64,000 nucleotides of DNA from Metallyticus violacea (Eukaryota; Arthropoda; Insecta; Mantodea; Metallyticidae), in assembly GCA_030762175.1 (NCBI GenBank), contig JAUJEO010000019.1:5462001-5526000 (forward strand), written 5' to 3'. Positions within the stretch are counted from its first letter, which is position 1, and every line of letters begins with the position of its first letter. The notes below the pieces were generated by a model. That model searched no databases, was not told the DNA's origin, and saw nothing but the letters and a program-made list of their open reading frames with translations. A program made the translations under genes and the position numbers. Below, piece after piece: positions 47,715 to 60,062 of the stretch.

Positions 47715-49075
47715 GATTAAAATTTTATTTCGAAGTTTGGAAACTTCGTTAGAATCACTTTTTTTCCGTTGTTATTTGAGATAACTGGTTCTCTTTCATT
47801 ATACTAGTTTGATAGCCTCAGACAAGCATATTATGCGCAAAGAATCTCGAAAAGAAAAAAATTTTTTTTCGAAGTTTGGAAACTTCCTTAGAATCACTTT
47901 TTTTCCATTCTTATTTGAGATAACTTGTTCTCTTTCATTATACTAGTTTGATAGCCTTAGACAAGCATATTATGCGCAAAGAATCTCGAAAAGAAAAAAA
48001 TTTTTTTTCAAAGTTTGGAAACTTCGTTAGAATCACTTTTTTTCCGTTCTTATTTAAGATTACTGGTTCTCTTTCATTATACTAGTTTGATAGCCTCAGA
48101 CAAGCATATTATGCGCAAAGAATCTCGAAAAGAAAAAAATTTTTTTTCGAAGTTTGGAAACTTCCTTAGAATCACTTTTTTTCCATTCTTATTTGAGATA
48201 ACTTGTTCTCTTTCATTATACTAGTTTGATAGCCTTAGACAAGCATATTATGCGCAAAGAATCTCGAAAAGAAAAAAATTTTTTTTCGAAGTTTGGAAAC
48301 TTCGTTAGAATCACTTTTTTTCCGTTCTTATTTAAGATTACTGGTTCTCTTTCATTATACTAGTTTGATAGCCTCAGACAAGCATATTATGCGCAAAGAA
48401 TCTCGAAAAGAAAAAAATTTTTTTTCGAAGTTTGGAAACTTCCTTAGAATCACTTTTTTTCCATTCTTATTTGAGATAACTTGTTCTCTTTCATTATACT
48501 TGTTTGATAGCCTTAGACAAGCATATTATGCGCAAAGAATCTCGAAAAGAAAAAAATTTTTTTTCAAAGTTTGGAAACTTCGTTATAATCACTTTTTTCC
48601 GTTTTTATTTAAGATTACTGGTTCTCTTTCATTATACTAGTTTGATAGCCTTAGACAAGCATATTATGCGCAAAGAATCTCGAAAAGAAAAAAATTTTTT
48701 TTCGAAGTTTGGAAACTTCGTTAGAATCACTTTTTTTCCGTTCTTATTTAAGATTACTGGTTCTCTTTCATTATACTAGTTTGATAGCCTCAGACAAGCA
48801 TATTATGCGCAAAGAATCTCGAAAAGAAAAAAATTTTTTTTCGAAGTTTGGAAACTTCGTTAGAATCACTTTTTTTCCGTTCTTATTTAAGATTACTGGT
48901 TCTCTTTCATTATACTAGTTTGATAGCCTCAGACAAGCATATTATGCGCAAAGAATCTAGAAAGAAAAAAATTTTTTTTCGAAGATTGGAAACCTCGTTA
49001 GAATCACTTTTTTTCCGTTCTTATTTGAGATAACTGGTTCTCTTTCATTATACTAGTTTGATAGCCTCAGACAAG
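47410..49075. repeat. 12-mer tandem duplication, copy 1 (1,666 bp)
   Basis: Offset 1,666 bp. Both copies start with G-F and a GATTAAAA marker and end in D (TCTAGAAAG) and E. Copy 1 has GTTGTTATTT (about 47,770) where copy 2 has GTTCTTATTT. Confidence 0.84.
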
Positions 49076-49380
49076 CATATTATGCGCAAAGAATCTCGAA
49101 AAGAAAAAATTTTTTTTTCGAAGTTTGGAAACTTCGTTAGAATCACTTTTTTTCCGTTCTTATTTGAGATAACTTGTTCTCTTTCATTATACTAGTTTGA
49201 TAGCCTTAGACAAGCATATTATGCGCAAAGAATCTCGAAAAGAAAAAATTTTTTTTTCGAAGTTAGGAAACTTCGTTAGAATCACTTTTTTTCCGTTCTT
49301 ATTTCAGATTACTGGTTCTCTTTCATTATACTAGTTTGATAGCCTCAGACAAGCATATTATGCGCAAAGAATCTCGAAAA
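47715..49380. repeat. HOR block 21, 12-mer of different order
   Basis: A-B1-D-B1-D-B2-C1-D-D-E-G-F. It has the same length as the 12-mers of blocks 14, 16 and 20 but a different order. The last D ends in TCTAGAAAG (one A lost), which tags this lineage at 48.96, 50.62 and 53.54 kb. Confidence 0.84.
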
Positions 49381-50741
49381 GATTAAAATTTTATTTCGAA
49401 GTTTGGAAACTTCGTTAGAATCACTTTTTTTCCGTTCTTATTTGAGATAACTGGTTCTCTTTCATTATACTAGTTTGATAGCCTCAGACAAGCATATTAT
49501 GCGCAAAGAATCTCGAAAAGAAAAAAATTTTTTTTCGAAGTTTGGAAACTTCCTTAGAATCACTTTTTTTCCATTCTTATTTGAGATAACTTGTTCTCTT
49601 TCATTATACTAGTTTGATAGCCTTAGACAAGCATATTATGCGCAAAGAATCTCGAAAAGAAAAAAATTTTTTTTCAAAGTTTGGAAACTTCGTTAGAATC
49701 ACTTTTTAACCGTTCTTATTTAAGATTACTGGTTCTCTTTCATTATACTAGTTTGATAGCCTCAGACAAGCATATTATGCGCAAAGAATCTCGAAAAGAA
49801 AAAAATTTTTTTTCGAAGTTTGGAAACTTCCTTAGAATCACTTTTTTTCCATTCTTATTTGAGATAACTTGTTCTCTTTCATTATACTAGTTTGATAGCC
49901 TTAGACAAGCATATTATGCGCAAAGAATCTCGAAAAGAAAAAAATTTTTTTTCGAAGTTTGGAAACTTCGTTAGAATCACTTTTTTTCCGTTCTTATTTA
50001 AGATTACTGGTTCTCTTTCATTATACTAGTTTGATAGCCTCAGACAAGCATATTATGCGCAAAGAATCTCGAAAAGAAAAAAATTTTTTTTCGAAGTTTG
50101 GAAACTTCCTTAGAATCACTTTTTTTCCATTCTTATTTGAGATAACTTGTTCTCTTTCATTATACTTGTTTGATAGCCTTAGACAAGCATATTATGCGCA
50201 AAGAATCTCGAAAAGAAAAAAATTTTTTTTCAAAGTTTGGAAACTTCGTTATAATCACTTTTTTCCGTTTTTATTTAAGATTACTGGTTCTCTTTCATTA
50301 TACTAGTTTGATAGCCTTAGACAAGCATATTATGCGCAAAGAATCTCGAAAAGAAAAAAATTTTTTTTCGAAGTTTGGAAACTTCGTTAGAATCACTTTT
50401 TTTCCGTTCTTATTTAAGATTACTGGTTCTCTTTCATTATACTAGTTTGATAGCCTCAGACAAGCATATTATGCGCAAAGAATCTCGAAAAGAAAAAAAT
50501 TTTTTTTCGAAGTTTGGAAACTTCGTTAGAATCACTTTTTTTCCGTTCTTATTTAAGATTACTGGTTCTCTTTCATTATACTAGTTTGATAGCCTCAGAC
50601 AAGCATATTATGCGCAAAGAATCTAGAAAGAAAAAAATTTTTTTTCGAAGATTGGAAACCTCGTTAGAATCACTTTTTTTCCGTTCTTATTTGAGATAAC
50701 TGGTTCTCTTTCATTATACTAGTTTGATAGCCTCAGACAAG
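49076..50741. repeat. 12-mer tandem duplication, copy 2 (1,666 bp)
   Basis: Copy 2 has a private CTTTTTAACCG (about 49,702). A third, partial relative of the C1-D-D-E end lies at about 53.1-53.6 kb. Confidence 0.84.
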
Positions 50742-52154
50742 CATATTATGCGCAAAGAATCTCGAAAAGAAAAAATTTTTTTTTCGAAGTTAGGAAACTT
50801 CGTTAGAATCACTTTTTTTCCATTCTTATTTGAGATTACTTGTTCTCTTTCATTATACTTGTTTGATAGCCTTAGACAAGCATATTATGCGCAAAGAATC
50901 TCGAAAAGAAAAAAATTTTTTTTCGAAGTTTGGAAACTTCGTTATAATCACTTTTTTCCGTTTTTATTTAAGATTACTGGTTCTCTTTCATTATACTAGT
51001 TTGATAGCCTCAGACAAGCATACTATGCGCAAAGAATCTCGAAAAGAAAAAAATTTTTTTTCGAAGTTTGGAAACTTCGTTAGAATCACTTTTTTTCCGT
51101 TCTTATTTAAGATTACTGGTTCTCTTTCATTATACTAGTTTGATAGCCTCAGACAAGCATATTATGCGCAAAGAATCTAGAAAAGAAAAAAAATTTTTTC
51201 GAAGATTGGAAACCTCGTTAGAATCACTTTTTTTCCGTTCTTATTTGAGATAACTGGTTCTCTTTCATTATACTAGTTTGATAGCCTCAGACAAGCATAT
51301 TATGCGCAAAGAATCTCGAAAAGAAAAAAATTTTTTTTCGAAGTTTGGAACTTCCTTAGAATCACTTTTTTTCCATTATTATTTGAGATAACTTGTTCTC
51401 TTTCATTATACTTGTTTGATAGCCTTAGACAAGCATATTGTGCGCAAAGAATCTCGAAAAGAAAAAAATTTTTTTTCGAAGTTTGGAAACTTCGTTAGAA
51501 TCACTTTTTTTCCGTTCTTATTTGAGATAACTGGTTCTCTTTCATTATACTAGTTTGATAGCCTCAGACAAGCATATTATGCGCAAAGAATCTCGAAAAG
51601 AAAAAAATTTTTTTTCGAAGTTTGGAAACTTCGTTAGAATCACTTTTTTTCCATTCTTATTTGAGATAACTTGTTCTCTTTCATTATACTTGTTTGATAG
51701 CCTTAGACAAGCATATTATGCGCAAAGAATCTCGAAAAGAAAAAAATTTTTTTTCGAAGTTTGGAAACTTCGTTATAATCACTTTTTTCCGTTCTTATTT
51801 GAGATTACTGGTTCTCTTTCATTATACTAGTTTGATAGCCTCAGACAAGCATATTATGCGCAAAGAATCTCGAAAAGAAAAAAATTTTTTTTCGAAGTTT
51901 GGAAACTTCGTTAGAATCACTTTTTTTCCGTTCTTATTTGAGATAACTTGTTCTCTTTCATTATACTAGTTTGATAGCCTTAGACAAGCATATTATGCGC
52001 AAAGATTCTCGAAAAGAAAAAATTTTTTTTTCGAAGTTAGGAAACTTCGTTAGAATCACTTTTTTTCCGTTCTTATTTAAGATTACTGGTTCTCTTTCAT
52101 TATACTAGTTTGATAGCCTCAGACAAGCATATTATGCGCAAAGAATCTCGAAAA
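49381..52154. repeat. HOR block 22, 20 monomers
   Basis: A-B1-D-B1-D-B2-C1-D-D-E-(F/B2)-C1-D-E-B3-A-W-C2-G-F. The first ten monomers repeat block 21. After the F/B2 hybrid (50,783-50,921) the sequence follows block 13 at an offset of 18,871 bp. Confidence 0.83.
50783..50921. repeat. Hybrid monomer F/B2
   Basis: Starts GAAGTTAGG as in F, then CCATT, GAGATTACTTG, ACTTG and CCTT as in B2. The rare GAGATTACTTG ties the right part to the B2 copies at about 3.53, 28.36 and 31.96 kb. Confidence 0.83.
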
Positions 52155-52724
52155 GATTACAATTTTATTTCGAAGTTTGGAAACTTCGTTAGAATCACTT
52201 TTTTTCCGTTCTTATTTGAGATAACTGGTTCTCTTTCATTATACTAGTTTGATAGCCTCAGACAAGCATATTATGCGCAAAGAATCTCGAAAAGAAAAAA
52301 ATTTTTTTTCGAAGTTTGGAAACTTCCTTAGAATCACTATTTTTCCATTCTTATTTGAGATAACTTGTTCTCTTTCATTATACTAGTTTGATAGCCTTAG
52401 ACAAGCATATTATGCGCAAAGAATCTCGAAAAGAAAAAAATTTTTTTTCGAAGTTTGGAAACTTCGTTAGAATCACTTTTTTTCCGTTCTTATTTAAGAT
52501 TACTGGTTCTCTTTCATTATACTAGTTTGATAGCCTCAGACAAGCATATTATGCGCAAAGAATCTCGAAAAGAAAAAAAATTTTTTTCGAAGTTTGGAAA
52601 CTTCCTTAGAATCACTTTTTTTCCATTCTTATTTGAGATAACTTGTTCTCTTTCATTATACTAGTTTGATAGCCTTAGACAAGCATATTATGCGCAAAGA
52701 ATCTCGAAAAGAAAAAAATTTTTT

Positions 52725-52863
52725 TTCGAAGTTTGGAAACTTCCTTAGAATCACTTTTTTTCCGTTCTTATTTAAGATTACTGGTTCTCTTTCATTATAC
52801 TAGTTTGATAGCCTCAGACAAGCATATTATGCGCAAAGAATCTCGAAAAGAAAAAAATTTTTT
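52725..52863. repeat. Hybrid monomer B/D
   Basis: CTTCC of B followed by CCGTT and AAGATTACTGG of D. The switch lies between positions 20 and 40. The same hybrid is at 57,163-57,301 and 62,156-62,294. Confidence 0.8.
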
Positions 52864-53556
52864 TTCGAAGTTTGGAAACTTCGTTAGAATCACTTTTTTT
52901 CCGTTCTTATTTAAGATTACTGGTTCTCTTTCATTATACTAGTTTGATAGTCTCAGACAAGCATATTATGCGCAAAGAATCTCGAAAAGAAAAAATTTTT
53001 TTTTCGAAGTTTGGAAACTTCCTTAGAATCACTTTTTTTCCATTCTTATTTGAGATAACTTGTTCTCTTTCATTATACTTGTTTGATAGCCTTAGACAAG
53101 CATATTATGCGCAAAGAATCTCGAAAAGAAAAAAATTTTTTTTCAAAGTTTGGAAACTTCGTTATAATCACTTTTTTCCGTTTTTATTTAAGATTACTGG
53201 TTCTCTTTCATTATACTAGTTTGATAGCCTTAGACAAGCATATTATGCGCAAAGAATCTCGAAAAGAAAAAAATTTTTTTTCGAAGTTTGGAAACTTCGT
53301 TAGAATCACTTTTTTTCCGTTCTTATTTAAGATTACTGGTTCTCTTTCATTATACTAGTTTGATAGCCTCAGACAAGCATATTATGCGCAAAGAATCTCG
53401 AAAAGAAAAAAATTTTTTTTCGAAGTTTGGAAACTTCGTTAGAATCACTTTTTTTCCGTTCTTATTTAAGATTACTGGTTCTCTTTCATTATACTAGTTT
53501 GATAGCCTCAGACAAGCATATTATGCGCAAAGAATCTAGAAAGAAAAAAATTTTTT

Positions 53557-53696
53557 TTCGAAGATTGGAAACCTCGTTAGAATCACTTTTTTTCCATTCT
53601 TATTTGAGATAACTTGTTCTCTTTCATTATACTTGTTTGATAGCCTTAGACAAGCATATTATGCGCAAAGAATCTCAAAAAAGAAAAAAATTTTTT
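53557..53696. repeat. Hybrid monomer E/B
   Basis: GAAGATTGG and AACCTCG of E followed by CCATT, ACTTG and CCTT of B2/B3, ending in TCTCAAAAAAG. It lies directly before the 36-mer duplication. Confidence 0.82.
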
Positions 53697-54376
53697 TTCG
53701 AAGTTTGGAAACTTCGTTAGAATCACTTTTTTTCCGTTCTTATTTGAGATAACTGGTTCTCTTTCATTATACTAGTTTGATAGCCTCAGACAAGCATATT
53801 ATGCGCAAAGAATCTCGAAAAGAAAAAAATTTTTTTTCGAAGTTTGGAAACTTCCTTAGAATCACTTTTTTTCCATTCTTATTTGAGATAACTTGTTCTC
53901 TTTCATTATACTTGTTTGATAGCCTTAGACAAGCATATTATGCGCAAAGAATCTCGAAAAGAAAAAAATTTTTTTTCGAAGTTTGGAAACTTCGTTATAA
54001 TCACTTTTTTCCGTTCTTATTTAAGATTACTGGTTCTCTTTCATTATACTAGTTTGATAGCCTCAGACAAGCATATTATGCGCAAAGAATCTCGAAAAGA
54101 AAAAATTTTTTTTTCGAAGTTTGGAAACTTCGTTAGAATCACTTTTTTTCCGTTCTTATTTGAGATAACTTGTTCTCTTTCATTATACTAGTTTGATAGC
54201 CTTAGACAAGCATATTATGCGCAAAGAATCTCGAAAAGAATAAATTTTTTTTTCGAAGTTAGGAAACTTCGTTAGAATCACTTTTTTTCCGTTCTTATTT
54301 CAGATTACTGGTTCTCTTTCATTATACTAGTTTGATAGCCTCAGACAAGCATATTATGCGCAAAGAATCTCGAAAA

Positions 54377-55070
54377 GATTAAAATTTTATTTCGAAGTTT
54401 GGAAACTTCGTTAGAATCACTTTTTTTCCCTTCTTATTTGAGATAACTGGTTCTCTTTCATTATACTAGTTTGATAGCCTCAGACAAGCATATTATGCGC
54501 AAAGAATCTCGAAAAGAAAAAAATTTTTTTTCGAAGTTTGGAAACTTCCTTAGAATCACTTTTTTTCCATTCTTATTTGAGATAACTTGTTCTCTTTCAT
54601 TATACTTGTTTGATAGCCTTAGACAAGCATATTATGCGCAAAGAATCTCGAAAAGAAAAAAATTTTTTTTCGAAGTTTGGAAACTTCGTTATAATCACTT
54701 TTTTCCGTTCTTATTTAAGATTACTGGTTCTCTTTCATTATACTAGTTTGATAGCCTCAGACAAGCATATTATGCGCAAAGATTCTCGAAAAGAAAAAAA
54801 TTTTTTTTCGAAGTTTGGAAACTTCGTTAGAATCACTTTTTTTCCGTTCTTATTTGAGATAACTTGTTCTCTTTCATTATACTAGTTTGATAGCCTTAGA
54901 CAAGCATATTATGCGCAAAGAATCTCGAAAAGAAAAAATTTTTTTTTCGAAGTTAGGAAACTTCGTTAGAATCACTTTTTTTCCGTTCTTATTTAAGATT
55001 ACTGGTTCTCTTTCATTATACTAGTTTGATAGCCTCAGACAAGCATATTATGCGCAAAGAATCTCGAAAA
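54377..55070. repeat. HOR block 24, 5-mer A-B2-C2-G-F
   Basis: 694 bp. It equals positions 9-13 of the canonical unit, as expected after exchange between the two A monomers. The A copy has CCCTTC and the C2 copy ends in AGATTCTCG. Confidence 0.87.
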
Positions 55071-56453
55071 GATTACAATTTTATTTCGAAGTTTGGAAAC
55101 TTCTATAGAATCACTTTTTTTCCGTTCTTATTTAAGATTACTGGTTCTCTTTCATTATACTAGTTTGATAGCCTCAGACAAGCATATTATGCGCAAAGAA
55201 TCTCGAAAAGAAAAAAATTTTTTTTCAAAGTTTGGAAACTTCCTTAGAATCACTTTTTTTCCATTCTTATTTGAGATAACTTGTTCTCTTTCATTATACT
55301 TGTTTGATAGCCTTAGACAAGCATATTATGCGCAAAGAATCTCGAAAAGAAAAAAATTTTTTTTCGAAGTTTGGAAACTTCGTTATCACTTTTTTCCGTT
55401 TTTATTTAAGATTACTGGTTCTCTTTCATTATACTAGTTTGATAGCCTCAGACAAGCATATTATGCGCAAAGAATCTCGAAAAGAAAAAAATTTTTTTTC
55501 GAAGTTTGGAAACTTCGTTAGAATCACTTTTTTTCCGTTCTTATTTAAGATTACTGGTTCTCTTTCATTATACTAGTTTGATAGCCTCAGACAAGCATAT
55601 TATGCGCAAAGAATCTAGAAAAGAAAAAAATTTTTTTTCGAAGATTGGAAACCTCGTTAGAATCACTTTTTTTCCGTTCTTATTTGAGATAACTGGTTCT
55701 CTTTCATTATACTAGTTTGATAGCCTCAGACAAGCATATTATGCGCAAAGAATCTCGAAAAGAAAAAAATTTTTTTTCGAAGTTTGGAACTTCCTTAGAA
55801 TCACTTTTTTTCCATTATTATTTGAGATAACTTGTTCTCTTTCATTATACTTGTTTGATAGCCTTAGACAAGCATATTATGCGCAAAGAATCTCGAAAAG
55901 AAAAAAATTTTTTTTCGAAGTTTGGAAACTTCGTTAGAATCACTTCTTTTCCGTTCTTATTTGAGATAACTGGTTCTCTTTATTATACTAGTTTGATAGC
56001 CTCAGACAAGCATATTATGCGCAAAGAATCTCGAAAAGAAAAAAATTTTTTTTCGAAGTTTGGAAACTTCCTTAGAATCACTTTTTTTCCATTCTTATTT
56101 GAGATAACTTGTTCTCTTTCATTATACTTGTTTGATAGCCTTAGACAAGCATATTATGCGCAAAGAATCTCGAAAAGAAAAAAATTTTTTTTCGAAGTTT
56201 GGAAACTTCGTTATAATCACTTTTTTCCGTTCTTATTTAAGATTACTGGTTCTCTTTCATTATACTAGTTTGATAGCCTCAGACAAGCATATTATGCGCA
56301 AAGATTCTCGAAAAGAAAAAATTTTTTTTTCGAAGTTAGGAAACTTCGTTAGAATCACTTTTTTTCCGTTCTTATTTAAGATTACTGGTTCTCTTTCATT
56401 ATACTAGTTTGATAGCCTCAGACAAGCATATTATGCGCAAAGAATCTGGAAAA
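55071..56453. repeat. HOR block 25, 10-mer D-B2-C1-D-E-B3-A-B2-C2-F
   Basis: A 13-mer derivative without A-B1 and G. The C1 copy has a three-base deletion (GTTATCAC, about 55,384), shared only with block 29. The first D has CTTCTATAG and the F ends in AATCTGG, both private to this copy. Confidence 0.86.
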
Positions 56454-58674
56454 GATTACAATTTTATTTCGAAGTTTGGAAACTTCGTTAGAATCACTTT
56501 TTTTCCGTTCTTATTTGAGATAACTGGTTCTCTTTCATTATACCAATTTGATAGCCTCAGACAAGCATATTATGCGCAAAGAATCTCGAAAAGAAAAAAA
56601 TTTTTTTTCGAAGTTTGGAAACTTCCTTAGAATCACTTTTTTTCCATTCTTATTTGAGATAACTTGTTCTCTTTCATTATACTAGTTTGATAGCCTTAGA
56701 CAAGCATATTATGCGCAAAGAATCTCGAAAAGAAATAAATTTTTTTTCGAAGTTTGGAAACTTCCTTAGAATCACTTTTTTTCCATTCTTATTTGAGATA
56801 ACTTGTTCTCTTTCATTATACTAGTTTGATAGCCTTAGACAAGCATATTATGCGCAAAGAATCTCGAAAAGAAAAAAATTTTTTTTCGAAGTTTGGAAAC
56901 TTCGTTAGAATCACTTTTTTTCCGTTCTTATTTAAGATTACTGGTTCTCTTTCATTATACTAGTTTGATAGCCTCAGACAAGCATATTATGCGCAAAGAA
57001 TCTCGAAAAGAAAAAAATTTTTTTTCGAAGTTTGGAAACTTCCTTAGAATCACTTTTTTTCCATTCTTATTTGAGATAACTTGTTCTCTTTCATTATACT
57101 AGTTTGATAGCCTTAGACAAGCATATTATGCGCAAAGAATCTCGAAAAGAAAAAAATTTTTTTTCGAAGTTTGGAAACTTCCTTAGAATCACTTTTTTTC
57201 CGTTCTTATTTAAGATTACTGGTTCTCTTTCATTATACTAGTTTGATAGCCTCAGACAAGCATATTATGCGCAAAGAATCTCGAAAAGAAAAAAATTTTT
57301 TTTCGAAGTTTGGAAACTTCCTTAGAATCACTTTTTTTCCATTCTTATTTGAGATAACTTGTTCTCTTTCATTATACTTGTTTGATAGCCTTAGACAAGC
57401 ATATTATGCGCAAAGAATCTCGAAAAGAAAAAAATTTTTTTTCGAAGTTTGGAAACTTCGTTATAATCACTTTTTTCCGTTTTTATTTAAGATTACTGGT
57501 TCTCTTTCATTATACTAGTTTGATAGCCTCAGACAAGCATATTATGCGCAAAGAATCTCGAAAAGAAAAAAATTTTTTTTCGAAATTTGGAAACTTCGTT
57601 AGAATCACTTTTTTTCCGTTCTTATTTAAGATTACTGGTTCTCTTTCATTATACTAGTTTGATAGCCTCAGACAAGCATATTATGCGCAAAGAATCTAGA
57701 AAAGAAAAAAATTTTTTTTCGAAGATTGGAAACCTCGTTAGAATCACTTTTTTTCCGTTCTTATTTGAGATAACTGGTTCTCTTTCATTATACTAGTTTG
57801 ATAGCCTCAGACAAGCATATTATGCGCAAAGAATCTCGAAAAGAAAAAAATTTTTTTTCGAAGTTTGGAACTTCCTTAGAATCACTTTTTTTCCATTATT
57901 ATTTGAGATAACTTGTTCTCTTTCATTATACTTGTTTGATAGCCTTAGACAAGCATATTATGCCCAAAGAATCTCGAAAAGAAAAAAATTTTTTTTCGAA
58001 GTTTGGAAACTTCGTTAGAATCACTTTTTTTCCGTTCTTATTTGAGATAACTGGTTCTCTTTCATTATACTAGTTTGATAGCCTCAGACAAGCATATTAT
58101 GCGCAAAGAATCTCGAAAAGAAAAAAATTTTTTTTCGAAGTTTGGAAACTTCCTTAGAATCACTTTTTTTCCATTCTTATTTGAGATAACTTGTTCTCTT
58201 TCATTATACTTGTTTGATAGCCTTAGACAAGCATATTATGCGCAAAGAATCTCGAAAAGAAAAAAATTTTTTTTCGAAGTTTGGAAACTTCGTTATAATC
58301 ACTTTTTTCCGTTCTTATTTAAGATTACTGGTTCTCTTTCATTATACTAGTTTGATAGCCTCAGACAAGCATATTATGCGCAAAGAATCTCGAAAAGAAA
58401 AAAATTTTTTTTCGAAGTTTGGAAACTTCGTTAGAATCACTTTTTTTCCGTTCTTATTTGAGATAACTTGTTCTCTTTCATTATACTAGTTTGATAGCCT
58501 TAGACAAGCATATTATGCGCAAAGAATCTCGAAGAGAAAAAATTTTTTTTTCGAAGTTAGGAAACTTCGTTAGAATCACTTTTTTTCCGTTCTTATTTAA
58601 GATTACTGGTTCTCTTTCATTATACTAGTTTGATAGCCTCAGACAAGCATATTATGCGCAAAGAATCTCGAAAA
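56454..58674. repeat. HOR block 26, 16 monomers
   Basis: A-B1-B1-D-B1-(B/D)-B2-C1-D-E-B3-A-B2-C2-G-F. The hybrid B/D is at 57,163-57,301. TACCAATTTG (about 56,543) and GAAATAAATT (about 56,735) are private to this copy. Confidence 0.85.
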
Positions 58675-59368
58675 GATTACAATTTTATTTCGAAGTTTGG
58701 AAACTTCGTTAGAATCACTTTTTTTCCGTTCTTATTTGAGATAACTGGTTCTCTTTCATTATACTAGTTTGATAGCCTCAGACAAGCATATTATGCGCAA
58801 AGAATCTCGAAAAGAAAAAAATTTTTTTTCGAAGTTTGGAAACTTCCTTAGAATCACTTTTTTTCCATTCTTATTTGAGATAACTTGTTCTCTTTCATTA
58901 TACTTGTTTGATAGCCTTAGACAAGCATATTATGCGCAAAGAATCTCGAAAAGAAAAAAATTTTTTTTCGAAGTTTGGAAACTTCGTTATAATCACTTTT
59001 TTCCGTTCTTATTTAAGATTACTGGTTCTCTTTCATTATACTAGTTTGATAGCCTCAGACAAGCATATTATGCGCAAAGAATCTCGAAAAGAAAAAATTT
59101 TTTTTTCGAAGTTTGGAAACTTCGTTAGAATCACTTTTTTTCCGTTCTTATTTGAGATAACTTGTTCTCTTTCATTATACTAGTTTGATAGCCTTAGACA
59201 AGCATATTATGCGCAAAGAATCTCGAAAAAAATAATTTTTTTTTTCGAAGTTAGGAAACTTCGTTAGAATCACTTTTTTTCCGTTCTTATTTCAGATTAC
59301 TGGTTCTCTTTCATTATACTAGTTTGATAGCCTCAGACAAGCATATTATGCGCAAAGAATCTCGAAAA
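58675..59368. repeat. HOR block 27, 5-mer A-B2-C2-G-F
   Basis: 694 bp. First 5-mer of copy 2 of the 36-mer duplication. The tract near 59,230 lost its G (CGAAAAAAATAATT). Confidence 0.86.
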
Positions 59369-60062
59369 GATTAAAATTTTATTTCGAAGTTTGGAAACTT
59401 CGTTAGAATCACTTTTTTTCCCTTCTTATTTGAGATAACTGGTTCTCTTTCATTATACTAGTTTGATAGCCTCAGACAAGCATATTATGCGCAAAGAATC
59501 TCGAAAAGAAAAAAATTTTTTTTCGAAGTTTGGAAACTTCCTTAGAATCACTTTTTTTCCATTCTTATTTGAGATAACTTGTTCTCTTTCATTATACTTG
59601 TTTGATAGCCTTAGACAAGCATATTATGCGCAAAGAATCTCGAAAAGAAAAAAATTTTTTTTCGAAGTTTGGAAACTTCGTTATAATCACTTTTTTCCGT
59701 TCTTATTTAAGATTACTGGTTCTCTTTCATTATACTATTTTGATAGCCTCAGACAAGCATATTATGCGCAAAGATTCTCGAAAAGAAAAAAATTTTTTTT
59801 CGAAGTTTGGAAACTTCGTTAGAATCACTTTTTTTCCGTTCTTATTTGAGATAACTTGTTCTCTTTCATTATACTAGTTTGATAGCCTTAGACAAGCATA
59901 TTATGCGCAAAGAATCTCGAAAAGAAAAAATTTTTTTTTCGAAGTTAGGAAACTTCGTTAGAATCACTTTTTTTCCGTTCTTATTTAAGATTACTGGTTC
60001 TCTTTCATTATACTAGTTTGATAGCCTCAGACAAGCATATTATGCGCAAAGAATCTCGAAAA
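59369..60062. repeat. HOR block 28, 5-mer A-B2-C2-G-F
   Basis: 694 bp. Second consecutive 5-mer, 4,992 bp after block 24, sharing its CCCTTC and AGATTCTCG variants. ACTATTTTG (about 59,737) is private. Confidence 0.86.

Larger units (their letters stand above)
52155..54376. repeat. HOR block 23, 16 monomers
   Basis: A-B1-D-B1-(B/D)-D-B2-C1-D-D-(E/B)-A-B2-C2-G-F. It contains two hybrids, at 52,725-52,863 and 53,557-53,696. The last five monomers begin copy 1 of the 36-mer duplication. Confidence 0.83.
53697..58688. repeat. 36-mer tandem duplication, copy 1 (4,992 bp)
   Basis: Runs of 5, 5, 10 and 16 monomers. It shares rare variants with copy 2 (GTTATCAC, CCCTTC, CTTTATTATAC, CGAAATTTGG, ATGCCCAAAG, CGAAGAGAAAA) at an offset of 4,992-4,993 bp. 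Private differences are few. Confidence 0.9.
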
